A DNA stretch of 64,000 nt from JAEXZL01 sp049943125 (GCF_049943125.1 NZ_CP188040.1:1-64000), one strand, 5' to 3'; positions 12,335 to 21,639 are shown, numbered from the stretch's first letter. Numbers and translations are program-made. The notes: generated by a model not told the origin, from the sequence alone.

Positions 12335-13711
12335 TTATTTTCCAAAGAAGCTCATTACCAGTGAAATGAGAACAAAGGTCATAAGAACTGGAGTCACATA
12401 TCTTGTACAGAATTTAAAGAAGCCTCTCCATATAAATTTATTTCCTTCCTTTTCAATCTCATCGTCCATAAATTTATCTTTAAATACCCAACCTACTAGT
12501 ATGCTCATGATTAGAGCTGCCGAAGGCATCATTATACCCTCTGCAAGTAGGTCATAAAAATCAAGCCATATTAAGCCTAAAGGCTGAAACATTCCAGAGG
12601 AGCCTAGAGCATCAAAGGCTACTGGGAGACCGAATAAGGTTATCACAGCTCCTACAACGATTGTTATCACACCTCTATTTGGAGACTTTCCCTTGATTAA
12701 TCTACTATCGATGAAGTGAGAGCAGGCTACCTCTAATAAGGAAACTGAGGAAGTAAGTGCAGCAAATAAAGCAAGTAAATAGAAAGCAAAACCCAGGAAT
12801 AATCCTACAGTACCCATACCATTAAACACCTCATGAAGGGTTTCAAATAAAAGTGAAGGACCGCTTTTTGGATCTAGGCCTGTGGCAAATACTGCTGGAA
12901 GTATAGCGAAGCCAGCTAGTAGAGCAAACACAGTGTCAGCTAGGGGGATTATAAAGGAATTCTTTATAACGTTTTCCTTTGGAGATAAATATGAACCATA
13001 AGTAATAAGAGCACCCATACCTAAAGAAAGAGAAAATAACATCTGTCCCCCGGCAGCTCTTACAGCTTGGAAGAAATTAAATTTATCGCTAGAAAAACTA
13101 AACATAAATTTAATACCTTCTCCTGCTCCAGGAAGAGTGACGCTTCTAATCATAACTATAAGCAGCAAAACAAGTAAAGCTGGCATAGCAAACAGGCTAA
13201 ACTTTTCAATACCTTTATTTACTCCTCCCATAACTATACCAATTGTAAGGGCCATGAATAAAACATGGAATGCTACAGAGATACCAGGATTTTGAAAAAC
13301 ACTAGCAAAATATTCAGCACCACCTACGCCTTTAAAGGAACCACTTCCAAAAATATTAAGTGCAAAATCCACCATATACTTAATAACATATCCACCGATA
13401 GTACTATAAAAGCCAAGAATTATAAAAGATGAAGCTACACCCATCCAACCAATAAACTTATATCTTTTTCCTAATTCACCAAAGGCTAGTACAGGACTTT
13501 TGCCTGTCTTTCTTCCGATAACCATTTCAATACTAACAACTATGATTCCACAAAAAACTACTAGTAATAAATAAATAATTAAGAACGCGAATCCACCGTT
13601 CATTCCCATCTTATAAGGAAATCCCCATAAATTTCCAAGACCTACCGCTGAACCAATTGCAGCCAACAAGAATCCAAGATTAGATCCCCATTGCCCTCTA
13701 TTATTTTCCAT
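12335..13711 (-). CDS. Sodium-dependent neurotransmitter:sodium symporter family transporter
   Basis: A 458-aa NSS (SNF/LeuT-type) carrier of about 11-12 membrane segments. The N-terminus has the family signature G-F-L-L-A-A-I-G-S-A-V-G-L-G-N-L-W, with the unwound TM1 and sodium/substrate site, followed by G-G-x-F-x-x-x-Y. The likely substrate is an amino acid or related amine, cotransported with Na+. The open frame starts 12 codons earlier, but the ATG at 13711 has a TAGGGGGA site and gives the normal M-x-x-N-R-x-x-W-G start. Upstream (13790-13840) weak CodY-like AATTTTCA motifs occur but are not convincing. Confidence 0.9.
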   Translation of the reverse strand: MENNRGQWGSNLGFLLAAIGSAVGLGNLWGFPYKMGMNGGFAFLIIYLLLVVFCGIIVVSIEMVIGRKTGKSPVLAFGELGKRYKFIGWMGVASSFIILGFYSTIGGYVIKYMVDFALNIFGSGSFKGVGGAEYFASVFQNPGISVAFHVLFMALTIGIVMGGVNKGIEKFSLFAMPALLVLLLIVMIRSVTLPGAGEGIKFMFSFSSDKFNFFQAVRAAGGQMLFSLSLGMGALITYGSYLSPKENVIKNSFIIPLADTVFALLAGFAILPAVFATGLDPKSGPSLLFETLHEVFNGMGTVGLFLGFAFYLLALFAALTSSVSLLEVACSHFIDSRLIKGKSPNRGVITIVVGAVITLFGLPVAFDALGSSGMFQPLGLIWLDFYDLLAEGIMMPSAALIMSILVGWVFKDKFMDDEIEKEGNKFIWRGFFKFCTRYVTPVLMTFVLISLVMSFFGK

Positions 13712-14052
13712 AAATAATCCCCCTAAACTTTTATGCTCTTTCTTCATTTCTTAAGTAGTAAATTTTTAACAGCTGTTAATAAAATTATAATAATTTTCAA
13801 TGATTTTGTAAACATTTTCAGAATTAATTAAATATTTCACAGCCTCTTTCCATAATATTTATAACTCTATTAAAAATAAGAACTATTGATTCTAATTATT
13901 TACAAATCTAACAGCTATTCATCGGAGAATATAGTAATTTTTAGTGGTTTTTGTTAAAAATATATCTATTTATAAAAATAAATAAAAAAACCCACTCAGT
14001 ACTCTGAGCGGGCTGAATTCCATCTAGATTTTTATATTACTTATTTCATTCT
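13712..14052. other. Intergenic region upstream of the NSS transporter
   Basis: AT-rich, no gene. It holds the promoter region of the transporter and, at 13985-14012, the terminator of the holin-like gene. Confidence 0.5.
13985..14012 (-). terminator. Terminator of the holin-like gene
   Basis: The minus strand reads CCCGCTCAGAG, a short loop, then CTGAGTGGG, followed by TTTTTTTATT. It is placed about 40 bases after the stop of the 80-aa gene. Confidence 0.85.
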
Positions 14053-14295
14053 TTAGGGTTTTCCAACACCTTGTACAACGTTCTTAGCCGAACTATACAA
14101 ACCACTGGCTGATAAGCCTGCTAATATACCGTTATATATCCCATCCTTTAAATTACTGCTATATGCTATGCCCCCGACTATGCCAAGAGCTAGATTAATC
14201 AAAGGAATAAATTTTGTAATCTTTTCTCCAAAAACTTTTTTCCATAATTCTGCTAAAGCCACAATTATGGGTATAAGCATACTCATTTCAGTCAT
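14053..14295 (-). CDS. Orphan holin-like membrane protein
   Basis: An 80-aa protein with an N-terminal hydrophobic helix (I-P-I-I-V-A-L-A-E-L-W), a second segment rich in Gly/Ala (L-I-N-L-A-L-G-I-V-G-G-I-A-Y) and a Gly-rich C-terminal segment ending S-A-S-G-L-Y-S-S-A-K-N. This pattern matches short phage holins of Firmicutes. The ATG has a GGGAAGTGA site. No endolysin or other phage gene is nearby, and it has its own terminator. It may be a domesticated holin used in lysis, sporulation or protein release. The exact family is uncertain. Confidence 0.6.
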   Translation of the reverse strand: MTEMSMLIPIIVALAELWKKVFGEKITKFIPLINLALGIVGGIAYSSNLKDGIYNGILAGLSASGLYSSAKNVVQGVGKP

Positions 14296-14455
14296 ATTAT
14301 CACTTCCCTATCTTCATTAGTTTAAGTTTCACTCATAAAGCATGCTTTATATAAATAATATATTCAAAGTTAACTCGTATGTGATAATTATAACTAATAA
14401 ATTTACAGGTAGATAATAAAATATCAACTTAAGTATATATAGGCTTACATTTTGC

Positions 14456-15769
14456 CTATTTTACTTTATCCTTACTTTTAAGATAATAAAATAGAGGAAG
14501 CCCTGCAAGGGTTATAGCTATTCCTATTAAGGAATTAACAGGAGCTGAAATTACAGTACTTACCAGAATGTATCCACCACCTATTATCCCTACCAAAGGA
14601 GTGATTGGATATAATGGAACTTTATACAAGCCTGGTTTAGTTCCCTGCTTCTTTCTTAAAATAAACACTCCAAAAACGCCCATGGTAAAAAATATCCACA
14701 GAACAAATATCAGCAAATCTGTTAATGTATTGAAGGATCCAGATAGAATATATATTACAGCAAGGACACTCTGTAGTATCAGTGCATTTGCTGGCGTTTG
14801 ATATTTTGAATGGAGCTTACCTATAACTTTACCATAGGGAAGTCTATTTTTTTCTCCCATAACCATTGGAACTCTAGCCGCTGTCATAAGATAACCATTT
14901 AAAGCACCAAATACAGATACCATTATTCCAGCAGTTATAAAGGTAGCTCCACCTTTTCCTAATAATGCTACTGCCGCATCTGCACCAGGTGTATTAGAAG
15001 AAGCTATAACCTCCACTGGTAGTACTTTGAAGATGGCAATATTAAAGGTAGCATATACTGCAATAACAAAAACTACTCCTATAGCTATAACCTTAGGTAG
15101 ATTTTTTGCAGGATTTTTTAGTTCTCCTGCCATGTTTGTTACCCCAATCCAGCCATCATAGGCCCAAAGAGTTCCAAGGATCGCTGCTCCAAAGCCTAAG
15201 CTTCTTCCAGCTGTTGCCATAGCAGAAAAATCTCCCGTAGTTTTAGATATAAGTCCAAGTGCTATTATAGCAACTATAGGAATAAGCTTACCAACCGTTG
15301 CAATAGTTTGGATTACCCCTCCATATCTAGTAGATAAAACATTCATGATAAGTATGAAGGATAATACTCCTAATGCTAAAAGTTTCTGCTCGGTGCCATC
15401 TAGAGGAATAAAAACACTTGCATAAGTAGCAAAAGCAATTGCCTGAGCAGCTACAGAAGCTGGATAAGAGATAATAGCTTGTACCCATCCCAATAAAAAG
15501 CCAATGGTTTCACCGTAAAGCTCCTCGAGATATATGTATAGGCCTCCTGACTTTGGTATGGCTGCAGCTATTTCAGCCACAGATAATGCAGATGCTAAAG
15601 TAATTATACCTCCAACAATCCACGCTGCAAGACTCATTAATGGACTACCAGCATTATTCAACACAATCCCCGGTTTAAGAAAGATGCCAGAACCAATTAT
15701 CATTCCCACTACTATGGCTAAAGCTTCTATAAAGGTTAGAGACTTTCTCACTGTATTCCTTTTCATCAT
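14456..15769 (-). CDS. APC-family amino-acid permease (SteT-like exchanger)
   Basis: A 437-aa permease with about 12 membrane segments. It has the APC N-terminal motif I-V-V-G-M-I-I-G-S-G-I-F-L-K-P-G (about residues 16-31), which binds the substrate backbone. The A-Y-D-G-W motif and the G-E-L-K-N-P-A-K-N-L-P loop are typical of the L-amino-acid transporter branch to which the serine/threonine exchanger SteT belongs. The length equals that branch. Two adjacent ATGs are possible starts, both served by GGGAG upstream. Monocistronic by spacing. The substrate is predicted, not shown. Confidence 0.88.
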   Translation of the reverse strand: MMKRNTVRKSLTFIEALAIVVGMIIGSGIFLKPGIVLNNAGSPLMSLAAWIVGGIITLASALSVAEIAAAIPKSGGLYIYLEELYGETIGFLLGWVQAIISYPASVAAQAIAFATYASVFIPLDGTEQKLLALGVLSFILIMNVLSTRYGGVIQTIATVGKLIPIVAIIALGLISKTTGDFSAMATAGRSLGFGAAILGTLWAYDGWIGVTNMAGELKNPAKNLPKVIAIGVVFVIAVYATFNIAIFKVLPVEVIASSNTPGADAAVALLGKGGATFITAGIMVSVFGALNGYLMTAARVPMVMGEKNRLPYGKVIGKLHSKYQTPANALILQSVLAVIYILSGSFNTLTDLLIFVLWIFFTMGVFGVFILRKKQGTKPGLYKVPLYPITPLVGIIGGGYILVSTVISAPVNSLIGIAITLAGLPLFYYLKSKDKVK

Positions 15770-15920
15770 ATGTACTCCCTTCTATATTAAACACTTTTTT
15801 GTACAACTTCTAAATATTAACATAGAGCAAATAAATTTACAATATTTACTTTAAAAACTATTTATTTGCATTTTAGCTGTGATATTAAATATTCTTATGA
15901 CAAGGATAATAAAAATAAAA

Positions 15921-15958
15921 AAATACATCCAGCTCTAAATTAAAGCTGAATGTATTTT
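15921..15958 (-). terminator. Terminator of the opp operon
   Basis: Arms AAATACAT..AGCT and AGCT..ATGTATTT around an AT-rich loop. The minus strand ends in a run of T. It begins directly after the stop of the last opp-operon gene. Confidence 0.85.
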
Positions 15959-15959
15959 T

Positions 15960-16157
15960 TTAGCTATATAAGCAGAAAAGTGCAATCCCTAGTAATACCA
16001 AAATTACAGGCATAAAGGTAAGAAGCGCAGACAGCATTAAAGCTAAACCATCAAGCTTTTCTAGCTTTACTTCTCTATCTGTAATGTTTCCTTCTCTTAG
16101 CTCCCTCTGCTCCTTGGAGAATTTTAAAGCTCTATCTAACTTCCCCGGCAACAGCAT
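15960..16157 (-). CDS. Small C-tail-anchored membrane protein, last gene of opp operon
   Basis: A 65-aa protein. The charged, helical N-terminal half (Lys/Glu/Arg-rich, about residues 5-38) is followed by one hydrophobic segment (about 40-62: A-L-M-L-S-A-L-L-T-F-M-P-V-I-L-V-L-L-G). Its start overlaps the 3' end of oppF by 26 bases, so translation is probably coupled. The terminator follows at once. I recognise no family. Its position suggests an accessory subunit or regulator of the transporter (inference). Confidence 0.7.
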   Translation of the reverse strand: MLLPGKLDRALKFSKEQRELREGNITDREVKLEKLDGLALMLSALLTFMPVILVLLGIALFCLYS

Positions 16158-17760
16158 TGTTTTTCACCCCTATTTCTAGTTTATGATGGCAGGCAACAAA
16201 ATGACCTGGACCTACCTCTTCAAAAACAGGTGTTACTTGCTTACAAATGTCTGTGGCATATCTACATCTAGTATGAAACTTGCAGCCCTTAGGCGGATTA
16301 ATAGGACTTGGTATATCTCCCTCTAAAAGAGGAACATCTGTATCCTTATTATGCTCCACCTCCGTAGATGGTATCGCTGAAAGCAACGCTTCAGTGTAAG
16401 GATGGCGAGGTGCCTCAAATAAATCCTTGGTAGTAGCCATCTCTACTAGATTCCCTAAGTACATAACTCCAATTCTATCACTTATATATTTTACTACCGA
16501 TAAATCATGGGATATAAACATATAAGTAAGGTTTCCCTGCTGCTTTAAATCTAATAATAGATTTATTATCTGTGATTGTATGGATACATCCAGAGCAGAA
16601 ACAGCTTCATCGCATACTACAAACTTTGGTCTTAGGGCCAAAGAACGGGCAATACCTATACGCTGACGTTGACCACCTGAAAATTGGTGAGGATAACGGT
16701 GAACCATGTATGGAGCTAATCCACACTCTTCCATGACCTGCATGATATATTCCTGCATTCTGCTGTCTTCTTTTTTGTATAGGCCGTGAGCCATAAGACC
16801 CTCACCTATTATTTGACCTACAGTCATACGAGCATCCAGAGAAGAATATGGGTCCTGGAATATAAGCTGAAGGTCTCTACGAAGCATTCTCATCTCTTCG
16901 TATTTAAGCCTTGCAAGGTCTATACCATCATCCAACAAAGCTTCATGCCTCTGGAATTCCACGTCATCCTTATAGGCTTCCTTCATCTTATTAATTCGGC
17001 TATTAACCTCATTAATTTTCACAGCAATCTCTTGAATCTGGTTATTTTTTTGCTCAATCTTCTTTTCTGTTTCACTAATTTTGTTGTTAATTGAGTCTCT
17101 AGATTTACCCTTTGCGGTCTTTTGCTCAGCTTTATAGTTGAGATCTGTTAAGTACAAGTTCAGCTTCTTCAGCTCTTCCTTAGCCTTAACATTTTTCTTC
17201 CATAGATTGAATCTTTCCTCAAAGATACTTATTACCTTAGTAAGATCCTTCTCTACAAAGAAACCACCAATGATTTCTACTATATTGTTATAAGAATCAT
17301 TAAGCTTCTTTTCAGCTGCTCTGAGATTATCAAGCTTTTCAAAGATAGCTTTGTTATCTAAGCTTTGCTCACCTAAATCTACCTTGTTGATATCCTCAAC
17401 CTCTTTACCATAAACTGAGACAAACTCCTTGTAAGCCTTATCCCTTGTTTCCTTTAAGGACTTTAAAGCATCCCTATCCTTAACTAGATTCTTCAAGGTA
17501 TTGCTTACATATTCAGGGGCTAGATCTGCCATTGTACGACCATAGTAAATAGTTTTACCATCGGTCTGATTGTATAACTGTAGTATTACCCTTCCTAAGG
17601 TGGATTTACCACAGCCAGACTCTCCTACCAGACCAAAAATTTCATCTTCATATATGTCTAAGGTTACTCCATCATTAGCCTTAACAAAAAGCCCCTTTTT
17701 CTTTAAGGGAAAGTATTGTTTTAAATCCTTAATTCTTATTAAAAGCTTCTTATTTTTCAT
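16132..17760 (-). CDS. oppF: Oligopeptide ABC transporter ATPase OppF with large helical insert
   Basis: One of the two ATPases that drive peptide uptake. The protein is 542 aa against about 310-330 for ordinary OppF. Walker A G-E-S-G-C-G-K-S-T is at residues 46-54, the Q-loop F-Q-D-P at 301-304, the signature S-G-G-Q-R at 361-365 and Walker B V-V-C-D-E at 381-385. The C-terminal oligopeptide-transporter extension has the Cys-rich G-C-K-F-H-T-R-C. The excess is an insertion at about residues 76-287, between the strand after Walker A and the R-R-D-L-Q segment before the Q-loop. It is highly charged and heptad-like, with a probable coiled coil at about 190-265. All catalytic motifs are intact. 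The start overlaps the oppD end by 11 bases. Confidence 0.93.
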   Translation of the reverse strand: MKNKKLLIRIKDLKQYFPLKKKGLFVKANDGVTLDIYEDEIFGLVGESGCGKSTLGRVILQLYNQTDGKTIYYGRTMADLAPEYVSNTLKNLVKDRDALKSLKETRDKAYKEFVSVYGKEVEDINKVDLGEQSLDNKAIFEKLDNLRAAEKKLNDSYNNIVEIIGGFFVEKDLTKVISIFEERFNLWKKNVKAKEELKKLNLYLTDLNYKAEQKTAKGKSRDSINNKISETEKKIEQKNNQIQEIAVKINEVNSRINKMKEAYKDDVEFQRHEALLDDGIDLARLKYEEMRMLRRDLQLIFQDPYSSLDARMTVGQIIGEGLMAHGLYKKEDSRMQEYIMQVMEECGLAPYMVHRYPHQFSGGQRQRIGIARSLALRPKFVVCDEAVSALDVSIQSQIINLLLDLKQQGNLTYMFISHDLSVVKYISDRIGVMYLGNLVEMATTKDLFEAPRHPYTEALLSAIPSTEVEHNKDTDVPLLEGDIPSPINPPKGCKFHTRCRYATDICKQVTPVFEEVGPGHFVACHHKLEIGVKNNAVAGEVR

Positions 17761-18745
17761 TTCTTCGTTCCTCCTTTAGAGGATAGAAGCAGCGAACCTG
17801 CTGATCCTTTGTTACATTTAATAACTGTGGCTCCTCCTGCCAGCACTTCTCTGTTGCATATTTACATCTTGGAGCAAACTTGCAGCCCTTAGGTAGATCT
17901 AAAGGATGCGGAACAGCACCAGGTATGGCTTCTAGTCTCGTTCCTGCAGGGGTATCCAGCCTTGGTATTGAAGTCATTAGCCCTTCAGTATATGGATGGG
18001 AATAAAGACCTCCTAAAGCAAAGATTTTTCTTACAGGAGCCATCTCAACTACCTGTCCACAGTACATAACAGCTACATCATCTGCCATCTGATTTATAAC
18101 ACCTAAATCATGGGTTATAAACAAAATGGAAGTTCCCTTTTCCCTTTGAAGATCATTCATCAGCTTAAGTATCTGAGCCTGAATGGTTACATCTAGAGCA
18201 GTAGTAGGCTCATCGGCAATAAGCATATCTGGCTTACAGGCAAGAGCCATGGCAATCATAACTCTCTGCCTCATACCACCAGAAAGCTGATGAGGATACT
18301 CCTTAACCACTCTTTCTGGATTAGGAATCTTAACATCAGCAAGGAGCTTAATCGCCTCCTGAGATGCCTGTTTCTTAGTCATCTTTTGATGGACCATCAA
18401 AGGCTCGCTAATCTGCTTTTCAATAGAAAAAATTGGATTAAGGCTTGTCATAGGTTCCTGGAAAATAACTGATATTTCATTTCCTCTAATCTTGTATAAA
18501 TCCTGTAAGCTAGTTGTGGTAAGCTCACGGTCCATAAACTTAATTGAACCACTATCTATATATCCATTTCCGTCAAGAAGCTGAAGAATACTCATGGCAG
18601 ATACAGATTTTCCGGAACCGGATTCTCCAACTACTCCCAAGGTTTTACCTTTTTCTAATTTGTAGGAAACACCGTTTACGGCTTTAATTATTCCTTTTTT
18701 AGTTTTAAAATAGGTGTGCAAATCATTTATCTCTAATAATGCCAT
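17750..18745 (-). CDS. oppD: Oligopeptide ABC transporter ATPase OppD
   Basis: Partner ATPase of OppF. At 331 aa it has the normal length. Walker A G-E-S-G-S-G-K-S is at about residues 38-45, the Q-loop F-Q-E-P at about 95-98, the signature L-S-G-G-M-R-Q-R at about 153-160 and Walker B L-I-A-D-E-P-T-T-A-L-D at about 174-184. The C-terminal G-C-K-F-A-P-R-C region is typical of peptide transporters. Unlike OppF it has no insertion. It starts 10 bases after oppC. Confidence 0.96.
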   Translation of the reverse strand: MALLEINDLHTYFKTKKGIIKAVNGVSYKLEKGKTLGVVGESGSGKSVSAMSILQLLDGNGYIDSGSIKFMDRELTTTSLQDLYKIRGNEISVIFQEPMTSLNPIFSIEKQISEPLMVHQKMTKKQASQEAIKLLADVKIPNPERVVKEYPHQLSGGMRQRVMIAMALACKPDMLIADEPTTALDVTIQAQILKLMNDLQREKGTSILFITHDLGVINQMADDVAVMYCGQVVEMAPVRKIFALGGLYSHPYTEGLMTSIPRLDTPAGTRLEAIPGAVPHPLDLPKGCKFAPRCKYATEKCWQEEPQLLNVTKDQQVRCFYPLKEERRNEK

Positions 18746-18755
18746 ATTATCCCTC

Positions 18756-20570
18756 CTATCTTTCTGAACTCTTCGGATCTATAGCATCTCTTAAGCCGTC
18801 TCCGATGGTATTTATACATATTACACAAACTGCTAGTATAGCTGCAGGGAATACCCACTGCCACCAGCGTGACTGGATAGTAACAGAATTATTTGCTCCA
18901 AAAAGCATATTTCCCCAGGTAGGTCTTGGAAGGGTTACTCCAAAGCCTAAATAGGAAAGACTTGATTCTGTAAGCAAACTAGTAGCAAAAGAAAGAGTTG
19001 CATTAACTATAATTATAGATATTACGTTAGGCACTATATGCTTAAACACTATAGACAATTCCTTAACGCCCATAGCCTTAGCTGCTGTTACAAACTCCTT
19101 TTCTCTTTCTGCCAGAACCTGAGCACGAACTATTCTAGCCAGGCCAGCCCAGGATAACAGACCTAGTACTACCATAATAAGATATATTCTCTGCATTTCA
19201 GTAAGATTGTTTCCTATTACGGAGGATAATATCATTGCAAAAGGCAGGAATGGCAGTGCCAGTACTATTTCAGCTATTCTCATGAGGATTAAATCAACTT
19301 TTCCTCCAAAGAAACCAGCAATAGCACCTACAGATACTCCTAAAACAGTAGAAATAACAACTGCTATAGCTCCTATAGTCATGGTTAATTTACCACCATT
19401 TACGAGTCTATTTAATACATCACGACCTAAGTCATCAGTACCAAGAAGATATCCTTTTAATCCCCAGGTAATAGCTTCTCCATCCGTATCTACTGCATAA
19501 TTCTGATAATAACCAGTATATAATTTATCAATCTCTGCTGACTTAATTTCCTTTTCAGGAACATCTGTTTGATCGTAGAGATCACTTCCCCAGCTCACAA
19601 TGCTTCCGTCCTCAAGGACTAAATTGTAATGAAAAGCACCTGAGGTTATGGCTATTGGCTTACTCTTAAGGGATGGAACTTCTTTTTCTCCCCTTGTAGT
19701 GTTACCCCAAACTATTACTTCACCATCCTCAGTTATTGCTCCTACTGTAGAAGAACCTGCAGCAATATCAATAACATTACTCAATGCCTCTCCTGGTATA
19801 GGAGTAATAGCGTTACCGCTAGAGCCTAAATGTACAACCTCGCCATCTGTGGTTAAACCTACTGCCGTATTCGAGGTAATAGCAACCTTCTGTATTTTTC
19901 CCTGAACTTCTTCAGGAACATATATATCAGCTAGATTCTCATTTCCCCAGAAAAAAACATAATTTTCGTCGGTTACAGCCATGGTTACCTGATAGCCAGC
20001 TTCAATCTGAACTATATTTCCATGAACATTTATATCTACAGGAATATTATCTTGGAACTGTCTATCGTTTCCCCAGACATATACCTTGTTTCTTTCATCT
20101 ACTGCCACCGCATGGTCATAGCCTGCAGAAACCATAGTAACCTTTCCAACGTTTTTAGGAAGATTCTCTATATTCTTTGTTTTAGATATCTTAGTATCTC
20201 CCCAAGTATAGAGCTTTCCATCCTTTGATGCTCCAACTCCAAACTTGGCACCAATTCCTATGGACTGTATATTTCCCTGAAGCTCAGATGGTATGTCCAT
20301 AAGATCCAAACCCGGACGGATATTCTGCTGTGTAGCTTCCTTATAGCTTAAATCAAGCTTAAAAAAATTCGGCGCTATAGTTACAAACAGCAGTATCCCA
20401 AAAAATACGCTTAGGGCAACCAAAGATAGCCTGTTGGAAAAGAACTTTTTTATTATTGTTTTAGTAGGGCTTTGAATCTGTTCTTCTTCTAGAATAGATC
20501 TGCTACCAACACCAAACATTCTCCCCATAAGCAGGGAGAAAAAACTGCTTCTTTTCTTATTAGTTTCCAT
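18756..20570 (-). CDS. oppC: Oligopeptide ABC permease OppC with inserted seven-repeat RCC1-like propeller
   Basis: Membrane subunit forming half of the peptide channel. The protein is 604 aa against about 300 for ordinary OppC. TM1 is at about residues 47-70. The canonical permease core resumes at about 376 with L-G-T-D-D-L-G-R-D-V, and the ATPase-contact loop has E-K-E-F-V-T-A-A-K-A-M-G. Between them (about 95-372) lie seven repeats of about 41 residues, each with a V-Y-V-W-G-type strand. W-G pairs occur at about 123, 166, 208, 288, 327 and 369; the fourth repeat has L-G at about 248. Many repeats also have a G-x-x-H/Y-x-x-A-V element. This is the RCC1/WG beta-propeller pattern. The topology puts it outside the membrane. 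The gene lies between oppB and oppD in the normal operon order. Confidence 0.93.
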   Translation of the reverse strand: METNKKRSSFFSLLMGRMFGVGSRSILEEEQIQSPTKTIIKKFFSNRLSLVALSVFFGILLFVTIAPNFFKLDLSYKEATQQNIRPGLDLMDIPSELQGNIQSIGIGAKFGVGASKDGKLYTWGDTKISKTKNIENLPKNVGKVTMVSAGYDHAVAVDERNKVYVWGNDRQFQDNIPVDINVHGNIVQIEAGYQVTMAVTDENYVFFWGNENLADIYVPEEVQGKIQKVAITSNTAVGLTTDGEVVHLGSSGNAITPIPGEALSNVIDIAAGSSTVGAITEDGEVIVWGNTTRGEKEVPSLKSKPIAITSGAFHYNLVLEDGSIVSWGSDLYDQTDVPEKEIKSAEIDKLYTGYYQNYAVDTDGEAITWGLKGYLLGTDDLGRDVLNRLVNGGKLTMTIGAIAVVISTVLGVSVGAIAGFFGGKVDLILMRIAEIVLALPFLPFAMILSSVIGNNLTEMQRIYLIMVVLGLLSWAGLARIVRAQVLAEREKEFVTAAKAMGVKELSIVFKHIVPNVISIIIVNATLSFATSLLTESSLSYLGFGVTLPRPTWGNMLFGANNSVTIQSRWWQWVFPAAILAVCVICINTIGDGLRDAIDPKSSER

Positions 20571-20586
20571 ATAGTATAATCCTCCC

Positions 20587-21573
20587 CTACTTTGTAATAC
20601 GAATTCGTGGATCTACTAAACCATAGCTTAAATCCACCAATAGGTTACCAACTAAACCTATAATAACATAGAACAGCTGAACGGCCATGGCCAGATCATA
20701 ATCCTGGTTTTGAAGACCTTGATAATATACCTTACCCATACCATTAAGAGCAAACATGTTCTCTATGATTATAGAGCCTCCGAATATAGTCAAGAACCAT
20801 CCTATTATTAAGGTTATAACGGGAAGAAGAGCATTACGCCATGCATGTGAATAAATAACTACCTTTTCTTTTAATCCCTTAGCTCTAGCTGTACGGATAT
20901 AATCCATTGATAGAGCATCTATCATAGCTGCTCTAACAAATCTAGTCATACCTCCTAAAGAGCTTAGGGTCATAACAGCCAGTGGAAGAGTTAGATAATA
21001 CATTCTATCTACAAAGAATTCCCACCCAGTTCCACTGAAATTTGTTGAGTTCATCCCACTGACGGGGAAGATTTGCCAGTTAACTGCAAATAAAAATATC
21101 ATAATTAATCCTAAAATAAATGAAGGGGTTGAATACCCAACTATAGTACTAATCTGTACAAATCTATCAAAAGGACTATACTTTTTAACTGCTGTATAAA
21201 TACCTAAAGGAATTGTTATCCCTAAGGCTAGTATTGTAGAAAATATGTTAATAAATACTGTATTCTTCATAGGTTCTGTAATTACATTTATAACATCCTT
21301 TTTATAGAAGGTTGAATAGCCAAAATCTCCAGTTAATATGTTACCCATCCATTTTGCATATCTTATAGGGAGCGGATCATCTAAACCCATTTTTTCTCTA
21401 ATTTGCTGATAACGTCTCTCATACTGCTCATTAGTCAGCTTTCCCGCCGATGCCCCCATCTGAGCCTTAGCTCTGTCTCCAGGTATAGAATTGTATAGAA
21501 GGAAGAACATTAATGACAGTATAAAGAATACCATAATTATATACATAAGTCTTTTACCGATGTATTTAGCCAT
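20587..21573 (-). CDS. oppB: Oligopeptide ABC permease OppB
   Basis: The other membrane subunit of the peptide channel. At 328 aa with six membrane segments it has ordinary length. After TM1 it has the G-D-F-G-Y-S motif, and the ATPase-contact loop reads M-D-Y-I-R-T-A-R-A-K-G-L. It ends N-L-L-V-D-L-S-Y-G-L-V-D-P-R-I. The frame is open eight codons further up, from a TTG. I prefer the ATG at 21573, giving M-A-K-Y-I-G-K-R, with an AGGTG site nine bases upstream. It has no inserted domain, unlike OppC. oppC follows after 16 bases. Confidence 0.94.
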   Translation of the reverse strand: MAKYIGKRLMYIIMVFFILSLMFFLLYNSIPGDRAKAQMGASAGKLTNEQYERRYQQIREKMGLDDPLPIRYAKWMGNILTGDFGYSTFYKKDVINVITEPMKNTVFINIFSTILALGITIPLGIYTAVKKYSPFDRFVQISTIVGYSTPSFILGLIMIFLFAVNWQIFPVSGMNSTNFSGTGWEFFVDRMYYLTLPLAVMTLSSLGGMTRFVRAAMIDALSMDYIRTARAKGLKEKVVIYSHAWRNALLPVITLIIGWFLTIFGGSIIIENMFALNGMGKVYYQGLQNQDYDLAMAVQLFYVIIGLVGNLLVDLSYGLVDPRIRITK

Positions 21574-21639
21574 TTCTCTTTTCACCTGCTTCATCAAATT
21601 TAAATTCCATGTCTATAAAGCCATGGCAGTGTAAACAAC

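Noticed and set aside
13790..13840. Two AATTTTCA-like motifs as CodY boxes before the NSS transporter
   Set aside because: Four to five mismatches to the 15-base consensus in very AT-rich DNA.
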